The notes beneath the pieces are model-generated. The model worked only from the letters and a program-made list of their open reading frames with translations, had not been told where the DNA came from and searched no databases. 64,000 bases of DNA from Clostridia bacterium (lineage in GTDB: Bacteria > Bacillota > Clostridia > UBA1381 > UBA9506): positions 1 through 64,000 of the forward strand of contig JAFYVH010000016.1 in NCBI GenBank assembly GCA_017549205.1. The letters run 5' to 3'. Position numbers and translations under genes: made by a program. Positions 7,808 to 16,862 of this stretch are shown here, one piece after another. Positions within the stretch are counted from its first letter, which is position 1, and each line of letters opens with the position of its first letter.

Positions 7808-8722
7808 CTATGCCGAAACCAAATACATCAGCATAGGCAGGTTATCAAAAAAAATCTTATCAAACTGGCTGATAGGCAACGGATTTTCTCCCAGGCCTGC
7901 CTCAATGGTAAAGGCGGGGATTTGCATTTTTTGAATCACCCAGTCCTTGTAGCCGGAAAAACTGGCCATTCCCTCCGTCTGATCAAGTTCATAACCGCTG
8001 ATTTGCGCCATGGCTTCTGCCATTTCCTTGCCTCGCGCTGTGGTCATGCCGTTAAAATCATAATAAATCACTTCCCCCTGTGTGTGATAGGCAACGGCAA
8101 GATGGGGCTTAAATTGTCGGGTAAAGTCGGCAATGGCACGGCTTTCCGGCTCGCTTTCCGGCGCCGTGCCGCTATATCGGGTGGGGCCGGGACTATAAAT
8201 GCCCAGCCGGTGCTGATGAAAAACGCCCTTTTCAAAGTCAGCATCATAATTGTGATTTAAATCCACACCGTTAATGTTTGCCTGCCACTTTGAAAAATCG
8301 GTGCTGTCGCCGTTATATGACTTAAGCCGGGTTTTTGTTATGGGCGGCAGGTCAGAGGCAAGACCATTAACAGAAAGGGACACACCATCGGGATTCACCA
8401 TGGGGCAAACAACGAGATGAATGCTTTCATAAAGCTTTTGAAACTGCACATTGCCGATGGCGGTGCCATCTCTGTATTGTCGGCAAAATTCTTCCATTAT
8501 GCGCATTAAAAGCATAGAAGTAATCCATTCCATGCCGTGATGAGCTCCGTTTAAAAAAATTCGTTTTTCTCCCGTGCCCCAGCGCAGAGCCCAAAGAGAG
8601 CGCCCACAAACGGAGCGGCCCAAGGAAAATGACTCTAAAAAAGAATATTCTCGGCATAAATTTTTTAAATCCTCTTGCAGCACATCATAGGTATAGGGTT
8701 TATCCAAATGAACAATATACAA
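7808..8722 (-). CDS. M14-family zinc carboxypeptidase
   Basis: A zinc peptidase of about 304 residues of family M14, most like the gamma-D-glutamyl-diaminopimelate peptidases that trim cell-wall peptides. The zinc motif HxxE is in HHGMEW; the third ligand is the His of AVAYHTQGE; the substrate-binding region NGVDLNHNYD and the catalytic Glu in FTIEAGLG are present. The start is uncertain. A TTG at 8722 follows a GGGGTGGTG site and lies just after the rubredoxin terminator. A longer reading from TTG 8791 would translate through that hairpin and give a hydrophobic N-terminal segment that could be a membrane anchor. Confidence 0.83.
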   Translation of the reverse strand: MYIVHLDKPYTYDVLQEDLKNLCREYSFLESFSLGRSVCGRSLWALRWGTGEKRIFLNGAHHGMEWITSMLLMRIMEEFCRQYRDGTAIGNVQFQKLYESIHLVVCPMVNPDGVSLSVNGLASDLPPITKTRLKSYNGDSTDFSKWQANINGVDLNHNYDADFEKGVFHQHRLGIYSPGPTRYSGTAPESEPESRAIADFTRQFKPHLAVAYHTQGEVIYYDFNGMTTARGKEMAEAMAQISGYELDQTEGMASFSGYKDWVIQKMQIPAFTIEAGLGENPLPISQFDKIFFDNLPMLMYLVSA

Positions 8723-8727
8723 AAAAA

Positions 8728-8780
8728 CACCACCCCATATTATTGTTACTAATAGTATATGGGACTGGTGTTTTTTTAGA
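8728..8780 (-). terminator. Terminator between rubredoxin and the M14 peptidase
   Basis: The minus strand carries an imperfect inverted repeat (AAAAAACACCA...CCCATAT paired with ATATGGGG..TGGTGTTTTTT) ending in a T run. It follows the rubredoxin stop codon and precedes the likely M14 start. Confidence 0.75.
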
Positions 8781-8800
8781 ATTTGTACCAAGGCAAAACC

Positions 8801-8962
8801 TTATTCGGCAGGCTCAAAAACATCTTTGCCAAGACCACACAGGGGGCAAACCCAATCTTCAGGCAGGTCAGCAAAGGCTGTGCCCGGCTCAATACCGTTT
8901 TCAGGATCGCCAACTTCAGGATCGTAAATATATCCGCAGGCGGTGCATTCAAATTTTTCCAT
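8801..8962 (-). CDS. Rubredoxin
   Basis: A 53-residue iron protein that carries single electrons in the cytoplasm, often towards rubrerythrin or oxygen-detoxifying enzymes in anaerobes. Both cysteine knuckles are present: CTACGY at residues 6-11 and CPLCG near residue 40, with the usual YDPEVGDP and the hydrophobic DWVC. The ATG at 8962 follows GAGGAGG by seven bases. It is monocistronic or leads into the M14 gene through a terminator. A rubrerythrin with its own rubredoxin domain lies at 30.4 kb. Confidence 0.97.
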   Translation of the reverse strand: MEKFECTACGYIYDPEVGDPENGIEPGTAFADLPEDWVCPLCGLGKDVFEPAE

Positions 8963-9154
8963 GATAAAACCTCCTCACGCTGTAATGTATTTTTATTATA
9001 TCAAGTCGCAATACAAAATGCAATAACAATCTTCATTTTTCAGTATGAGCAATAAGATTTTGGTTTATACAAAAAATTATCCAAAAATCTGCTGTTTGTG
9101 AATAATTTTCCAATCTTAAGCAAAAATAACAGTATGCAACAAAGAAGGGATTGA

Positions 9155-9898
9155 ATGCAAATGAAACAATCAAAAAACCAAAGAAAAAAACAAAAGCAAA
9201 ACAGCAAAGGCTCCTACATAAAAGTAGGGCTGGCGCTTTTTGCAGGCGGCGTGGCGCTGATTGCGCTGTTTCGCATGTCTACCATAACACAGAATATGAA
9301 AGAAGAATCTCCTCTTTCTCTGCCTGCGCCGGTGCCATATGAAACGGCATCGCCCAAAACCAAAAGGCCTCAGTCTGTGCCACCGGCAACGGTTTTACCC
9401 ACCCAAACCCCAAATGAAACCATTATGCCGGAAAAAATAGAAGAACCGGAACAGCCAACAGCTTTAATGGCATCAGCCCCGCAAACAACGCCACCGGAAC
9501 TGATTTGGCCCATTGAGAGTGACATCATCACGCCGTTTTCACAGGACAAGCTGATAAAATCAAAAACCATGGGCGATTGGCGGGTACACGAAGGTGTTGA
9601 CCTAAAGGCGGAGGGCGGCACAGAGGTTCGTGCAGCCGGCGACGGTGTTATAGAGCGTGCCTATCAGGATTCGCAAATGGGCTTTACCATCATCATTGAC
9701 CATGGCGGTGGCTACAAAAGTGTTTATCAGAATTTAGCCTCGGTTGAAATGGTGAAAGAGGGCGAGTGCGTCACAAAGGGGCGGGGCATTGCGGCCGTGG
9801 GCAACAGTGCTTCTGCCGAAATGCTTGATGCGGCGCATCTCCACTTTGCTGTTATGGCAGGAGAGGCTTATCAAAACCCCGAAGATTTGATTTCATAA
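9155..9898 (+). CDS. Membrane-anchored M23 (LytM) peptidase, SpoIIQ-like
   Basis: A 247-residue protein: a strongly basic N-terminus (1-22), one membrane segment (about 23-42), a Pro/Thr-rich linker (50-115) and a C-terminal LytM domain. The metal ligands are visible: HEGVD (first His and Asp) and HLHF near the end. Such enzymes cut peptidoglycan cross-links outside the membrane. The layout and the YQNL...V..G..V..G pattern resemble SpoIIQ, the forespore partner of SpoIIIAH in engulfment, but I see no spoIIIA or spoIID genes nearby, so that name is tentative. The ATG follows AAGGG by five bases. A terminator hairpin follows directly. Confidence 0.85.
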   Translation: MQMKQSKNQRKKQKQNSKGSYIKVGLALFAGGVALIALFRMSTITQNMKEESPLSLPAPVPYETASPKTKRPQSVPPATVLPTQTPNETIMPEKIEEPEQPTALMASAPQTTPPELIWPIESDIITPFSQDKLIKSKTMGDWRVHEGVDLKAEGGTEVRAAGDGVIERAYQDSQMGFTIIIDHGGGYKSVYQNLASVEMVKEGECVTKGRGIAAVGNSASAEMLDAAHLHFAVMAGEAYQNPEDLIS

Positions 9899-9904
9899 AA
9901 CAAA

Positions 9905-9937
9905 AAAACCATCTGCACAAACTGTGCAGGTGGATAT
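9905..9937. terminator. Bidirectional terminator between M23 peptidase and uppP
   Basis: A 10-bp stem (9909-9918 with 9924-9933) is flanked by A7 on the left and T-rich sequence on the right. It separates two convergent genes. Confidence 0.8.
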
Positions 9938-9950
9938 TTATTTTTAAGGC

Positions 9951-10757
9951 TTAACGAAAAATTGAGAAAAACAAAATAACCAAAAGGCCTAAAACAATGC
10001 GATACCAGCCAAAAACCTTAAAATCGTGGCGCTTAACATAGTCTGTCAAAAACTTCACCGCTGCCATGGAAACGAAATAGGCAACAGCCATGCCCAAAAG
10101 CAAAAGTCCCCATTCGGTGCCTGTCATGATGTAATCATTTGTGACAAGCTTTAAAAAGCTGACACCCACCATCACAGGAACAGCCAAAAAGAAGGAAAAC
10201 TCTGCGGCAAGCTCACGGGAGCAGCCCAAGAGAATGGCACCTAAAATTGTGGCACCGGAACGGGATGTACCCGGCACAATGGAAAGCACCTGAAACAAAC
10301 CGATAAAAAGGGCTGTGCGCCAAGAGAGTTGATTCATGGCGGTGGTGGTGGCTGTTTTGTTTTTTCGCTCAACCAAAATAAACGCCACACCATAGAGAAT
10401 CAAAGTTGCGCTGATAACCCATGGGTTTTCAAAATGCTCCATAAAATCATTGAGCAAAAGACCAATGACAGCGGCAGGGATGCATGCCACCAAAACCTTA
10501 AACCACATCACCCAGGTTGCATCTCGTTCTGCTTTTGTTTTTTTCAGCGAAAAGGGATTTAACTTGTGAAAATAAAGGGTTACAATGGCCAAAATGGCGC
10601 CCAGCTGAATGACATATAAAAAAACATCAGTCACCAGAAAACTGTCGGTGGTTTTCATAAATTCATTCACTAAAATCATATGTCCCGTGCTGCTGATAGG
10701 TAGCCATTCGGTGATACCCTCCACCAGTCCGAGAATCAGGGTTTTTATAAAATCCAA
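9951..10757 (-). CDS. uppP: Undecaprenyl-diphosphatase UppP (BacA)
   Basis: A 268-residue polytopic membrane enzyme that dephosphorylates undecaprenyl pyrophosphate to recycle the lipid carrier for wall synthesis; its loss or overproduction alters bacitracin sensitivity. The family motifs are the N-terminal GLVEGITEWLPISSTGH (residues 10-26, active-site Glu and Ser) and PGTSRSGATI near residue 162. The start is TTG at 10757, eight bases after CAGGAGG. It sits 87 bases downstream of the UPF0340 gene and may share its transcript. Confidence 0.96.
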   Translation of the reverse strand: MDFIKTLILGLVEGITEWLPISSTGHMILVNEFMKTTDSFLVTDVFLYVIQLGAILAIVTLYFHKLNPFSLKKTKAERDATWVMWFKVLVACIPAAVIGLLLNDFMEHFENPWVISATLILYGVAFILVERKNKTATTTAMNQLSWRTALFIGLFQVLSIVPGTSRSGATILGAILLGCSRELAAEFSFFLAVPVMVGVSFLKLVTNDYIMTGTEWGLLLLGMAVAYFVSMAAVKFLTDYVKRHDFKVFGWYRIVLGLLVILFFSIFR

Positions 10758-10844
10758 TGCGGTAACCTCCTGTTTTTAAAAAATTGTGCCATACAAAGAG
10801 CAAGATGCCTCACAAAACACCTTATGCACCGCCGTGGCAGTTCA

Positions 10845-11396
10845 TTACAACCGGCTTTCATCATAATGAGCACGGGTGCCGCCAATGAACTTGGGACGGG
10901 TGCGGGCACAGAGAATGTGTGCTTTGCCAATGGTGTCAATAGAAAGACGCACCGGCACAGCCACAGCCTTAAGCTGCATGCCGATTAAGGTGCCGCCAAT
11001 GTCAATACCGGCCTTTGCCTTTACATTTTCTACAGCAACGGGAGCATCCATCCGTTCATAAACAGTGGTAGCAAAAGAGCCGCCTGCCTTTGGCTGTGGC
11101 ACCACATTCACAGGCTCATAGCCAAACTTTGTAGCAGCAGCTTCTTCTAAAATTACGGCGCGATTTAAGTGTTCGCAGCATTGTGCGGCAAGATAAATAC
11201 CCTTTTCTTCCAAAAGGGGCGCAATGCCGTCCCACAGAGCATGGGCAATGTCAATGCTTGAGCCTTTGCCAATGCGCTCGCCACCAACCTCACTGGTGGA
11301 GCAGCCCACAACGAACAAATCACCGGAACAAAGTCCGGCAGCCTCGATTAATTCAGAAACAGCCTGTTTTGCCGCTTGTGTAATATCAGTATACAT
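10845..11396 (-). CDS. UPF0340 (TIGR01440) family protein
   Basis: A 183-residue protein of the conserved UPF0340 family (Bacillus YwlG), of unknown biochemical function. Family hallmarks are the GCSTSEV stretch near residue 31, AAQCCEHLNRA near residue 70, the GIDIGGTLIGMQLK stretch and a C-terminal RPKFIGGTRAHYD. The conserved cysteines and histidine look like a ligand or active site. The ATG follows CGGAGG by six bases. It lies 20 bases downstream of a small ECF-type membrane protein, probably in one operon. Confidence 0.93.
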   Translation of the reverse strand: MYTDITQAAKQAVSELIEAAGLCSGDLFVVGCSTSEVGGERIGKGSSIDIAHALWDGIAPLLEEKGIYLAAQCCEHLNRAVILEEAAATKFGYEPVNVVPQPKAGGSFATTVYERMDAPVAVENVKAKAGIDIGGTLIGMQLKAVAVPVRLSIDTIGKAHILCARTRPKFIGGTRAHYDESRL

Positions 11397-11416
11397 ATTT
11401 TTCCTCCGTAAAGATG

Positions 11417-11938
11417 TTATATAGACAGTTGTTTTTTAATGTTAATCCGATCCAGTGCAAATCCAATGGCAAGATATAAAACCGTGCTGGCACCTGCCTG
11501 CACAAGATTGCCGATGATGGAATAGACAGGGGCAATCCAGTTACCATAAAGGCAGCCCTCGGCCACATAATAACCACCAATGGATATCAGCGCGGCAAAC
11601 AGGACAGCAAGATAGTTCCGTTTATGTAAAAGGGTTGGCTGTTTTGCCGAAAAGCAAAGGGCAACCAAGGCTTTGATGATAAAAGTCCAGGGCGCCCACA
11701 AGGCAGCGCCGGATAAAAGGTCTGCAGCAGCACCGCCCAAAGCCCCTACCGCACAGGCATAGCCGGTGGGCAAGCAGCTTGCAGCCAAAAAAATAACAGC
11801 GTCTCCCACATGCACATAGCCCTGACCACCAAAAATCGCCATGGGTATGTGAAAAATGTAGGCGGTTGTGACGGCGGTTAGAGCGGCAAACATGGCACCA
11901 AGAGTTAACCTTTTTAATGTTTTTCTGTTTTCTTGCAT
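11417..11938 (-). CDS. ECF-type substrate-binding membrane protein (TIGR04002-like)
   Basis: A 173-residue hydrophobic protein with about five to six membrane segments, resembling S components of energy-coupling-factor vitamin transporters. The N-terminal LGAMFAALTAVTTA segment and the GGxGYVHVGDAVIFLAA pattern are typical. It may bind a vitamin or its precursor and use a shared ECF module encoded elsewhere; the substrate cannot be read from the sequence. The ATG at 11938 follows AAGGAG by eight bases; an in-frame ATG at 11965 is upstream of that site. It shares a promoter with the UPF0340 gene. Confidence 0.85.
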   Translation of the reverse strand: MQENRKTLKRLTLGAMFAALTAVTTAYIFHIPMAIFGGQGYVHVGDAVIFLAASCLPTGYACAVGALGGAAADLLSGAALWAPWTFIIKALVALCFSAKQPTLLHKRNYLAVLFAALISIGGYYVAEGCLYGNWIAPVYSIIGNLVQAGASTVLYLAIGFALDRINIKKQLSI

Positions 11939-12006
11939 GGTAAAGACTCCTTTTGTTAAAAACATGGCACAGTTTTGTGCTTAAAAAATAAAGAATTAAC
12001 AAGATT

Positions 12007-12035
12007 ATTTTACCATTTTACAAAGCAAGTGTCAA
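12007..12035 (-). promoter_or_regulatory. Promoter of the ECF/UPF0340 operon
   Basis: On the minus strand TTGACA (12035-12030) and TAAAAT (12012-12007) are 17 bases apart, 69 bases upstream of the start codon. I see no riboswitch fold in the short leader. Confidence 0.82.
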
Positions 12036-12069
12036 TGTTTTTCAAGCTTTAAAAGAGAGAAAAACGGCA

Positions 12070-12108
12070 AAAAATATCGCTTCCAAAGGCAAAAACCTAT
12101 GGAAGCGA
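12070..12108 (-). terminator. Terminator of the ferredoxin gene
   Basis: The arms TCGCTTCCA (12077-12085) and TGGAAGCGA (12100-12108) pair, and T-rich sequence follows on the minus strand. It ends the ferredoxin transcript. Confidence 0.85.
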
Positions 12109-12142
12109 CGGGCATTCTCTGCGCATTTTGCTTTTTGGTGCA

Positions 12143-12325
12143 TTATTCTGTTAAAATTACGCTGACGGGGCATCCTTCTGCCGCCTCTTTAACCACCGAT
12201 TCCTGTTCTTTTGTGGGCGCATTGCAAACCCGGGCGGTGCCGTCATCCTGCATGCAAAACACATCAGGGCAAGCACCCACACATAAGCCGCAACCAATGC
12301 AGCCTTCAATAATGGTAACTTTCAT
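12143..12325 (-). CDS. 4Fe-4S ferredoxin
   Basis: A 60-residue single-cluster ferredoxin, a cytoplasmic low-potential electron carrier. Cluster ligands are CIGCGLCVGACPD (three cysteines near residues 9-15) and the distal Cys in GCPVSVI. The fourth cysteine of the first motif and the N-terminal fragment of a second motif give it the compact look of Thermotoga/Desulfovibrio-type one-cluster ferredoxins. A TGGAGG site precedes the ATG. It could serve the ferredoxin-dependent IorAB enzyme encoded at 25-27 kb, but the link is only functional inference. Confidence 0.95.
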   Translation of the reverse strand: MKVTIIEGCIGCGLCVGACPDVFCMQDDGTARVCNAPTKEQESVVKEAAEGCPVSVILTE

Positions 12326-12461
12326 GTTTTTCCTCCAATTTGGTAATATGTCTTATAATGTGCAAATTTTTCTATTTTATGCATCTTAAAATGCCGATAT
12401 ATACCGACTTTTGCCCCTTGTCTTATTAATTTAATATAAAAATCCTTTAAATTTAATACTT

Positions 12462-12489
12462 TTGTAAAGATTTTTATTTATAATATAAT
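12462..12489 (+). promoter_or_regulatory. Candidate promoter of the PBP1A gene
   Basis: TTGTAA (12462-12467) and TATAAT (12484-12489) are 16 bases apart, about 60 bases upstream of the coding region. The -35 box is partial. Confidence 0.55.
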
Positions 12490-12550
12490 TAGATTTACAT
12501 ATCCCAATGGCCGATATCAAAAGATGCCGGCACAAAAAGGAAGTGAGAAA

Positions 12551-14908
12551 TTGCGAAGACAAGAGACAGATGAACAAACCCGTCGCATTCCGGTTCCCAC
12601 CGAAAAGAAAAAGGATAAAGTCGAAGAAAAAAGGGCAAAAGTTAAAGGCCTCATTAAAAAAGGTCTGTTAGCCTGCTGTGTTCTTTTTGTTTTGGGTGCA
12701 GCGGTTATAGGCGGTGCGACACTGGGTTTTATTGACAACAGCACAGACCTTATTGCACAGGAATATAATTTAGATTTTTCTTCGGTGGTATATTATATTG
12801 ACAAAGAAAGCGGTCAACCCATGGAATATGACCGGCTTTATGCCGAGCAAAACAGAATTTGGGTCGACCTTGAAGCCGCACCCGAAATGCTGAAAAAAGC
12901 TTTTATTGCCATTGAAGATGAGCGATTTGAAAAACATCACGGTGTGGACTGGAAGCGCACTTTTGGTGCCACAGTTAATTTTATGTTCAAGGGCAACCGT
13001 TCTTATGGTGGCTCCACCATCACCCAGCAGCTTATTAAAAACATTACAGGTGATGATAAGCGCTCTCCCATTCGTAAAATTCAGGAGATTGTGCGTGCTC
13101 TAAATTTAGAGCAGAAAATGACAAAAGACCAGATTATTGAGATGTATATGAACACCATTTATCTGGGTCAGGGCTGTCACGGCGTGCAAACGGCGGCCAA
13201 TGTTTACTTCAGCAAAGATGTTTCACAGCTCACGCTGGCTGAGTGTGCCTCCATTGCAGGCATCACGCAATATCCCAGCAAATATGACCCGCTGGTTAAT
13301 TTTGAAGCACACAAGGAAAAGCAAGAAACCGTTCTTGCCAAAATGCTTGAGCTGGGCTACATCACAGAAGAAGAGCATGATGCAGCGGTTTCTGAAGAAC
13401 TAAAACTGGTTAAAGGCACAGCCAAGGTACAAAATGCACAAATTCAATCCTATTATGTGGATCAAATTATTTTAGAGGTCATGAACGACCTGATGACACG
13501 GAATAAAATGTCCGAAAGTGCGGCAACAAAAGCTATTTTTAAAGGCGGTTTAAAAATTTACGCCAATGTTGACCCTGCCGTGCAAGAGGCCATGGAAACC
13601 GTTTTTGAAAATGACAAAAACTTCCCCGGCTCCGGCAACAACAAGCCCCAGTCGGCCATGGTTATCATCGACCCTCAAACCGGTCAGGTGAAAGGCATTG
13701 TGGGTGGTCGTGGCGAAAAAACCGATAACCGCGGCTTAAATCGTGCAACACAAACCCTGCGTCAGCCTGGTTCGTCCATTAAGCCTTTGGCGGTTTATGC
13801 CCCGGCTATTGAATATGGCATCATCACACCCGCCACCATTGTAGACGACACAGCACTCACCATTGGAGATTGGTCTCCCCGTAATGCCGATTATAAGTTT
13901 ATGGGTCCCATCACCGCGCAGGTGGCTTTGGAAAAATCGAGAAACATTCCGGCCGTTCGAATTTTAGACAAATTATCGGTTGAACGGTCATTCGACTTTA
14001 TGACAGACAAATTAGGCTTTACCTCACTGGTCAGCGCTGAAAAGCGTGAAGATGGCAAAACCTATTCGGATAAGTTCTTAAGTTCCTTAGGTTTAGGTGG
14101 GTTGACGGATGGTGTTTCTGTCATGGAAATGGCGGCAGCCTATGCAACTTTTGCAAACGGGGGCATATATACACAGCCCACGACATATACTAAGGTTATT
14201 GATGCAAACGGTCGTGTGATTTTAGAAAACAAGCCCTCAAGCCACCGTGCCATGAGTGAAGAAACAGCCTACACCATGTCCCGCATGCTGTCCGGTGTTG
14301 TCACCTACGGTACAGGTACTGCAGCCCGCCCGGCAAACGGCGTTTTTGCCGGCGGTAAAACCGGTACAACCACCGGCGATATTGACCGTTGGTTTGCAGG
14401 TTTCACACCCAATTATGCAGGTGTGGTCTGGTTTGGTTATGATACGCCAAGGGGCATGACAGGTCTGGGCAACCCCTGTGTTTCAGTTTGGAAAAAGGTT
14501 ATTGATTTGGCGCATAAAAACACCACAACCAAAACCATTTCCCGCCCGCCTAATGTGGTTGAGCGCGTGATTTGTCAGGTCAGCGGCAAAATTGCAACAG
14601 CGGATTGTGAAGATAATGTGCGCACACAATATTTTAAAGGCGGCACACAGCCCAACAGCTTCTGTGAATCACATCAGGAGCTTGAGCCTGAAGACAAGAT
14701 AGATGACAACATTCAAAACGAAGACCAGGGCTTAAACGATGTAGAGCCGGGCACCGGCGCTAACAATCCGCCGGCAGAGGGCGATGTGGTTACACCGCCA
14801 ACGGGTGATAATTCGCAGCCTGCCTCAACAGAACCACAGCCAACAGATACACAAACAGCGCCTCCCACCGATGATGAGTCGCAATATTGGTGGAGCGGCG
14901 AAGAATAA
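12551..14908 (+). CDS. Class A penicillin-binding protein (PBP1A-type)
   Basis: A bifunctional peptidoglycan synthase of about 785 residues. Order: a basic cytoplasmic tail, one membrane segment (about residues 33-58), a GT51 glycosyltransferase domain (EDERFEKHHGVD and GGSTITQQLIKN motifs), and a transpeptidase domain with SSIK (nucleophile Ser), SRN and KTGTT. A Pro/Thr-rich low-complexity tail ends in WWSGEE. The start is probably TTG at 12551, seven bases after AGGAAG; an in-frame ATG at 12524 has no ribosome site. A terminator follows immediately. Confidence 0.94.
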   Translation: MRRQETDEQTRRIPVPTEKKKDKVEEKRAKVKGLIKKGLLACCVLFVLGAAVIGGATLGFIDNSTDLIAQEYNLDFSSVVYYIDKESGQPMEYDRLYAEQNRIWVDLEAAPEMLKKAFIAIEDERFEKHHGVDWKRTFGATVNFMFKGNRSYGGSTITQQLIKNITGDDKRSPIRKIQEIVRALNLEQKMTKDQIIEMYMNTIYLGQGCHGVQTAANVYFSKDVSQLTLAECASIAGITQYPSKYDPLVNFEAHKEKQETVLAKMLELGYITEEEHDAAVSEELKLVKGTAKVQNAQIQSYYVDQIILEVMNDLMTRNKMSESAATKAIFKGGLKIYANVDPAVQEAMETVFENDKNFPGSGNNKPQSAMVIIDPQTGQVKGIVGGRGEKTDNRGLNRATQTLRQPGSSIKPLAVYAPAIEYGIITPATIVDDTALTIGDWSPRNADYKFMGPITAQVALEKSRNIPAVRILDKLSVERSFDFMTDKLGFTSLVSAEKREDGKTYSDKFLSSLGLGGLTDGVSVMEMAAAYATFANGGIYTQPTTYTKVIDANGRVILENKPSSHRAMSEETAYTMSRMLSGVVTYGTGTAARPANGVFAGGKTGTTTGDIDRWFAGFTPNYAGVVWFGYDTPRGMTGLGNPCVSVWKKVIDLAHKNTTTKTISRPPNVVERVICQVSGKIATADCEDNVRTQYFKGGTQPNSFCESHQELEPEDKIDDNIQNEDQGLNDVEPGTGANNPPAEGDVVTPPTGDNSQPASTEPQPTDTQTAPPTDDESQYWWSGEE

Positions 14909-14951
14909 AAGCCCTCGTGTAAAGAAAAGCTTTTACCAGGGCTTTTCTTTT
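14905..14951 (+). terminator. Terminator of the PBP1A gene
   Basis: AAAAGCCCT (14907-14915) pairs with AGGGCTTTT (14938-14946), with a second inner pairing, and T-rich sequence follows. Confidence 0.85.
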
Positions 14952-14986
14952 GCCTGACAACTACGGTTCAGCAAATAAGAGGAAGG

Positions 14987-16714
14987 ATGAGCAAAATGCA
15001 GGACTATAAACAGCAATATGAAATCTGGTGTCAAAAGGCCGATGAAGCCACAAAAGCAGAGCTTTTGGCCATAAAAAATGACGAAACAGAAATTAAGGAA
15101 CGGTTTTACAAAGAACTGGCCTTTGGAACGGCAGGCCTAAGGGGCATTTTAGGTGCCGGCACCAACCGCATGAACATGTACACCGTGCGCCGTGCCACAC
15201 AGGGTCTAGCGGTGTATATTTTGCAAAAAGGTGATGACAGCGCAAAACGAGGCGTTGCCATAGCGTACGACTGCCGCCATTTTTCAAAGGAATTTGCCTG
15301 GGCAGCGGGCAGTGTTTTGGCGGCCAACGGTATTCGTGTCTGGATTTATGACAGCCTGCAGCCAACCCCCGCTTTGTCCTTTGCAGTGCGGCACTTAAAA
15401 GCTGCGGCGGGTATTATGATTACAGCCAGCCACAACCCTGCCAACTACAACGGATACAAGGTTTACGGCGAGGATGGTGCGCAGCTGAATGTAGAGGCTT
15501 CATCCCTTGTTCTTAGTTTTATCAATCAAACAGATTTATTCACCGGCGTGTTGACCATGGACACCGATGAGTCAGAAAAGGCAGGTCTTATCACCGTTAT
15601 TGGTGAGGATGTGCTGGGACCCTATATTGAGGCGGTTAAAGCCTGTGTTCAAAATCCTGCTTTGGTAAAAGAAGCGGGGGGCGACTTAAAGATTGTTTAC
15701 ACGCCTTTCCACGGCGCCGGATTTAAACCGGTGATGCGGGTGCTTTCAGAGAGTGGTTTTACATCGGTTTACCCCGTTGAATCACAAACGGTGCCCGACC
15801 CCGATTTTTCAACGGTCAAGTCGCCAAACCCTGAAAACCCTGAAGGGTTTTATCTGGCAGAAAAACTTGCTAAAGAAAAAAATGCCGACATCATCATTGG
15901 CACCGACCCCGATTCAGACCGCATTGGTGTTCTTTGCCGGACAGAGTCAGGGTTTAAGGTGTTAAACGGTAACCAGACAGGCGTTTTGTTAATGGACTAT
16001 ATTTTATCTCAAAAGACAGACCTTTCGCCTGAGGACTATGTTGTCAGCACCATTGTTTCAACCAATATGGTGAGCAACATTGCCAAAGCCTATGAGGTGA
16101 AACTTTATCAGGTTTACACCGGTTTTAAATATATTGCCGGCATCATTAAAGACCACGAAGAAAACCCCGATGGAGGCTCATACCTTTTTGGCTTTGAAGA
16201 AAGCTATGGCTATCTGCCCGGCACCTATGCCCGTGATAAAGATGCCGTCAGCGCGGCGCTTTTGGTTTGCGAAATGGCCGCTTTTTATAAAAGAGAGGGC
16301 AAAACCCTGGCGGATGCCGTGGCACTGTTGCAGGAAAAATACGGTTATTTTCTGGAACAGACCGACTCGGTTTACATGGAGGGTATCGACGGCATGGAAC
16401 GCATGAAAAAGCTCCTTGCCACAGTTTCACAGCAGCCCTTTCACAAGCTGGGCGATGCTGAATGTGTTGCTTTTCGGAATTACAAGGAAAGCGTTCGCTA
16501 TGACTATAAAACAGGGGAAAAATCACCCCTACCCCTAAAACCTGACAATGTGCTCTATTTTGAGCTTGATAAGGGCGGATTTTTCATTTTGCGCCCCTCG
16601 GGTACAGAACCAAAAATTAAGCTCTATTTCTCGGTGGTAGGCGAAAGCCGCGAGGACGCCGAGGCAAAGCTTTTGCAGTTGCAAAAAGCGGCAACAGAGA
16701 GCTTAATGCAATAA
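14987..16714 (+). CDS. Phosphoglucomutase/phosphomannomutase (alpha-D-phosphohexomutase)
   Basis: A 575-residue cytoplasmic enzyme interconverting hexose 1- and 6-phosphates, feeding sugar nucleotides for wall and surface polymers. All four family signatures are present: the phosphoserine loop TASHNPANYNGYK near residue 150, the Mg2+ loop GTDPDSDR near 305, the sugar-binding GFEESYG near 400, and the phosphate-binding RPSGTEPKIK near 535. The length fits the PgcA/PGM2-like group. An AGAGGAAGG run abuts the ATG; ATG at 14996 gives better spacing, so three residues are uncertain. Confidence 0.95.
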   Translation: MSKMQDYKQQYEIWCQKADEATKAELLAIKNDETEIKERFYKELAFGTAGLRGILGAGTNRMNMYTVRRATQGLAVYILQKGDDSAKRGVAIAYDCRHFSKEFAWAAGSVLAANGIRVWIYDSLQPTPALSFAVRHLKAAAGIMITASHNPANYNGYKVYGEDGAQLNVEASSLVLSFINQTDLFTGVLTMDTDESEKAGLITVIGEDVLGPYIEAVKACVQNPALVKEAGGDLKIVYTPFHGAGFKPVMRVLSESGFTSVYPVESQTVPDPDFSTVKSPNPENPEGFYLAEKLAKEKNADIIIGTDPDSDRIGVLCRTESGFKVLNGNQTGVLLMDYILSQKTDLSPEDYVVSTIVSTNMVSNIAKAYEVKLYQVYTGFKYIAGIIKDHEENPDGGSYLFGFEESYGYLPGTYARDKDAVSAALLVCEMAAFYKREGKTLADAVALLQEKYGYFLEQTDSVYMEGIDGMERMKKLLATVSQQPFHKLGDAECVAFRNYKESVRYDYKTGEKSPLPLKPDNVLYFELDKGGFFILRPSGTEPKIKLYFSVVGESREDAEAKLLQLQKAATESLMQ

Positions 16715-16801
16715 CAGAGAAAAGATGCAAAATGAATGTGGCGCTATTCGCAGAATGTTAATTTCATCACTAAAAACGGTTAAATCCAAATAAGTAGCAT
16801 T

Positions 16802-16837
16802 AAGCCTGAAACGAAAAAATCGTTTCAGGCTTTTCTA
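16802..16837 (+). terminator. Terminator after the phosphohexomutase gene
   Basis: A 13-bp perfect stem (16802-16814 with 16820-16832) is followed by TTTTCT. It marks the left border of conserved genes before the accessory islet. Confidence 0.85.
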
Positions 16838-16862
16838 ATAAGGTTTTAGGATATCCTAAATT

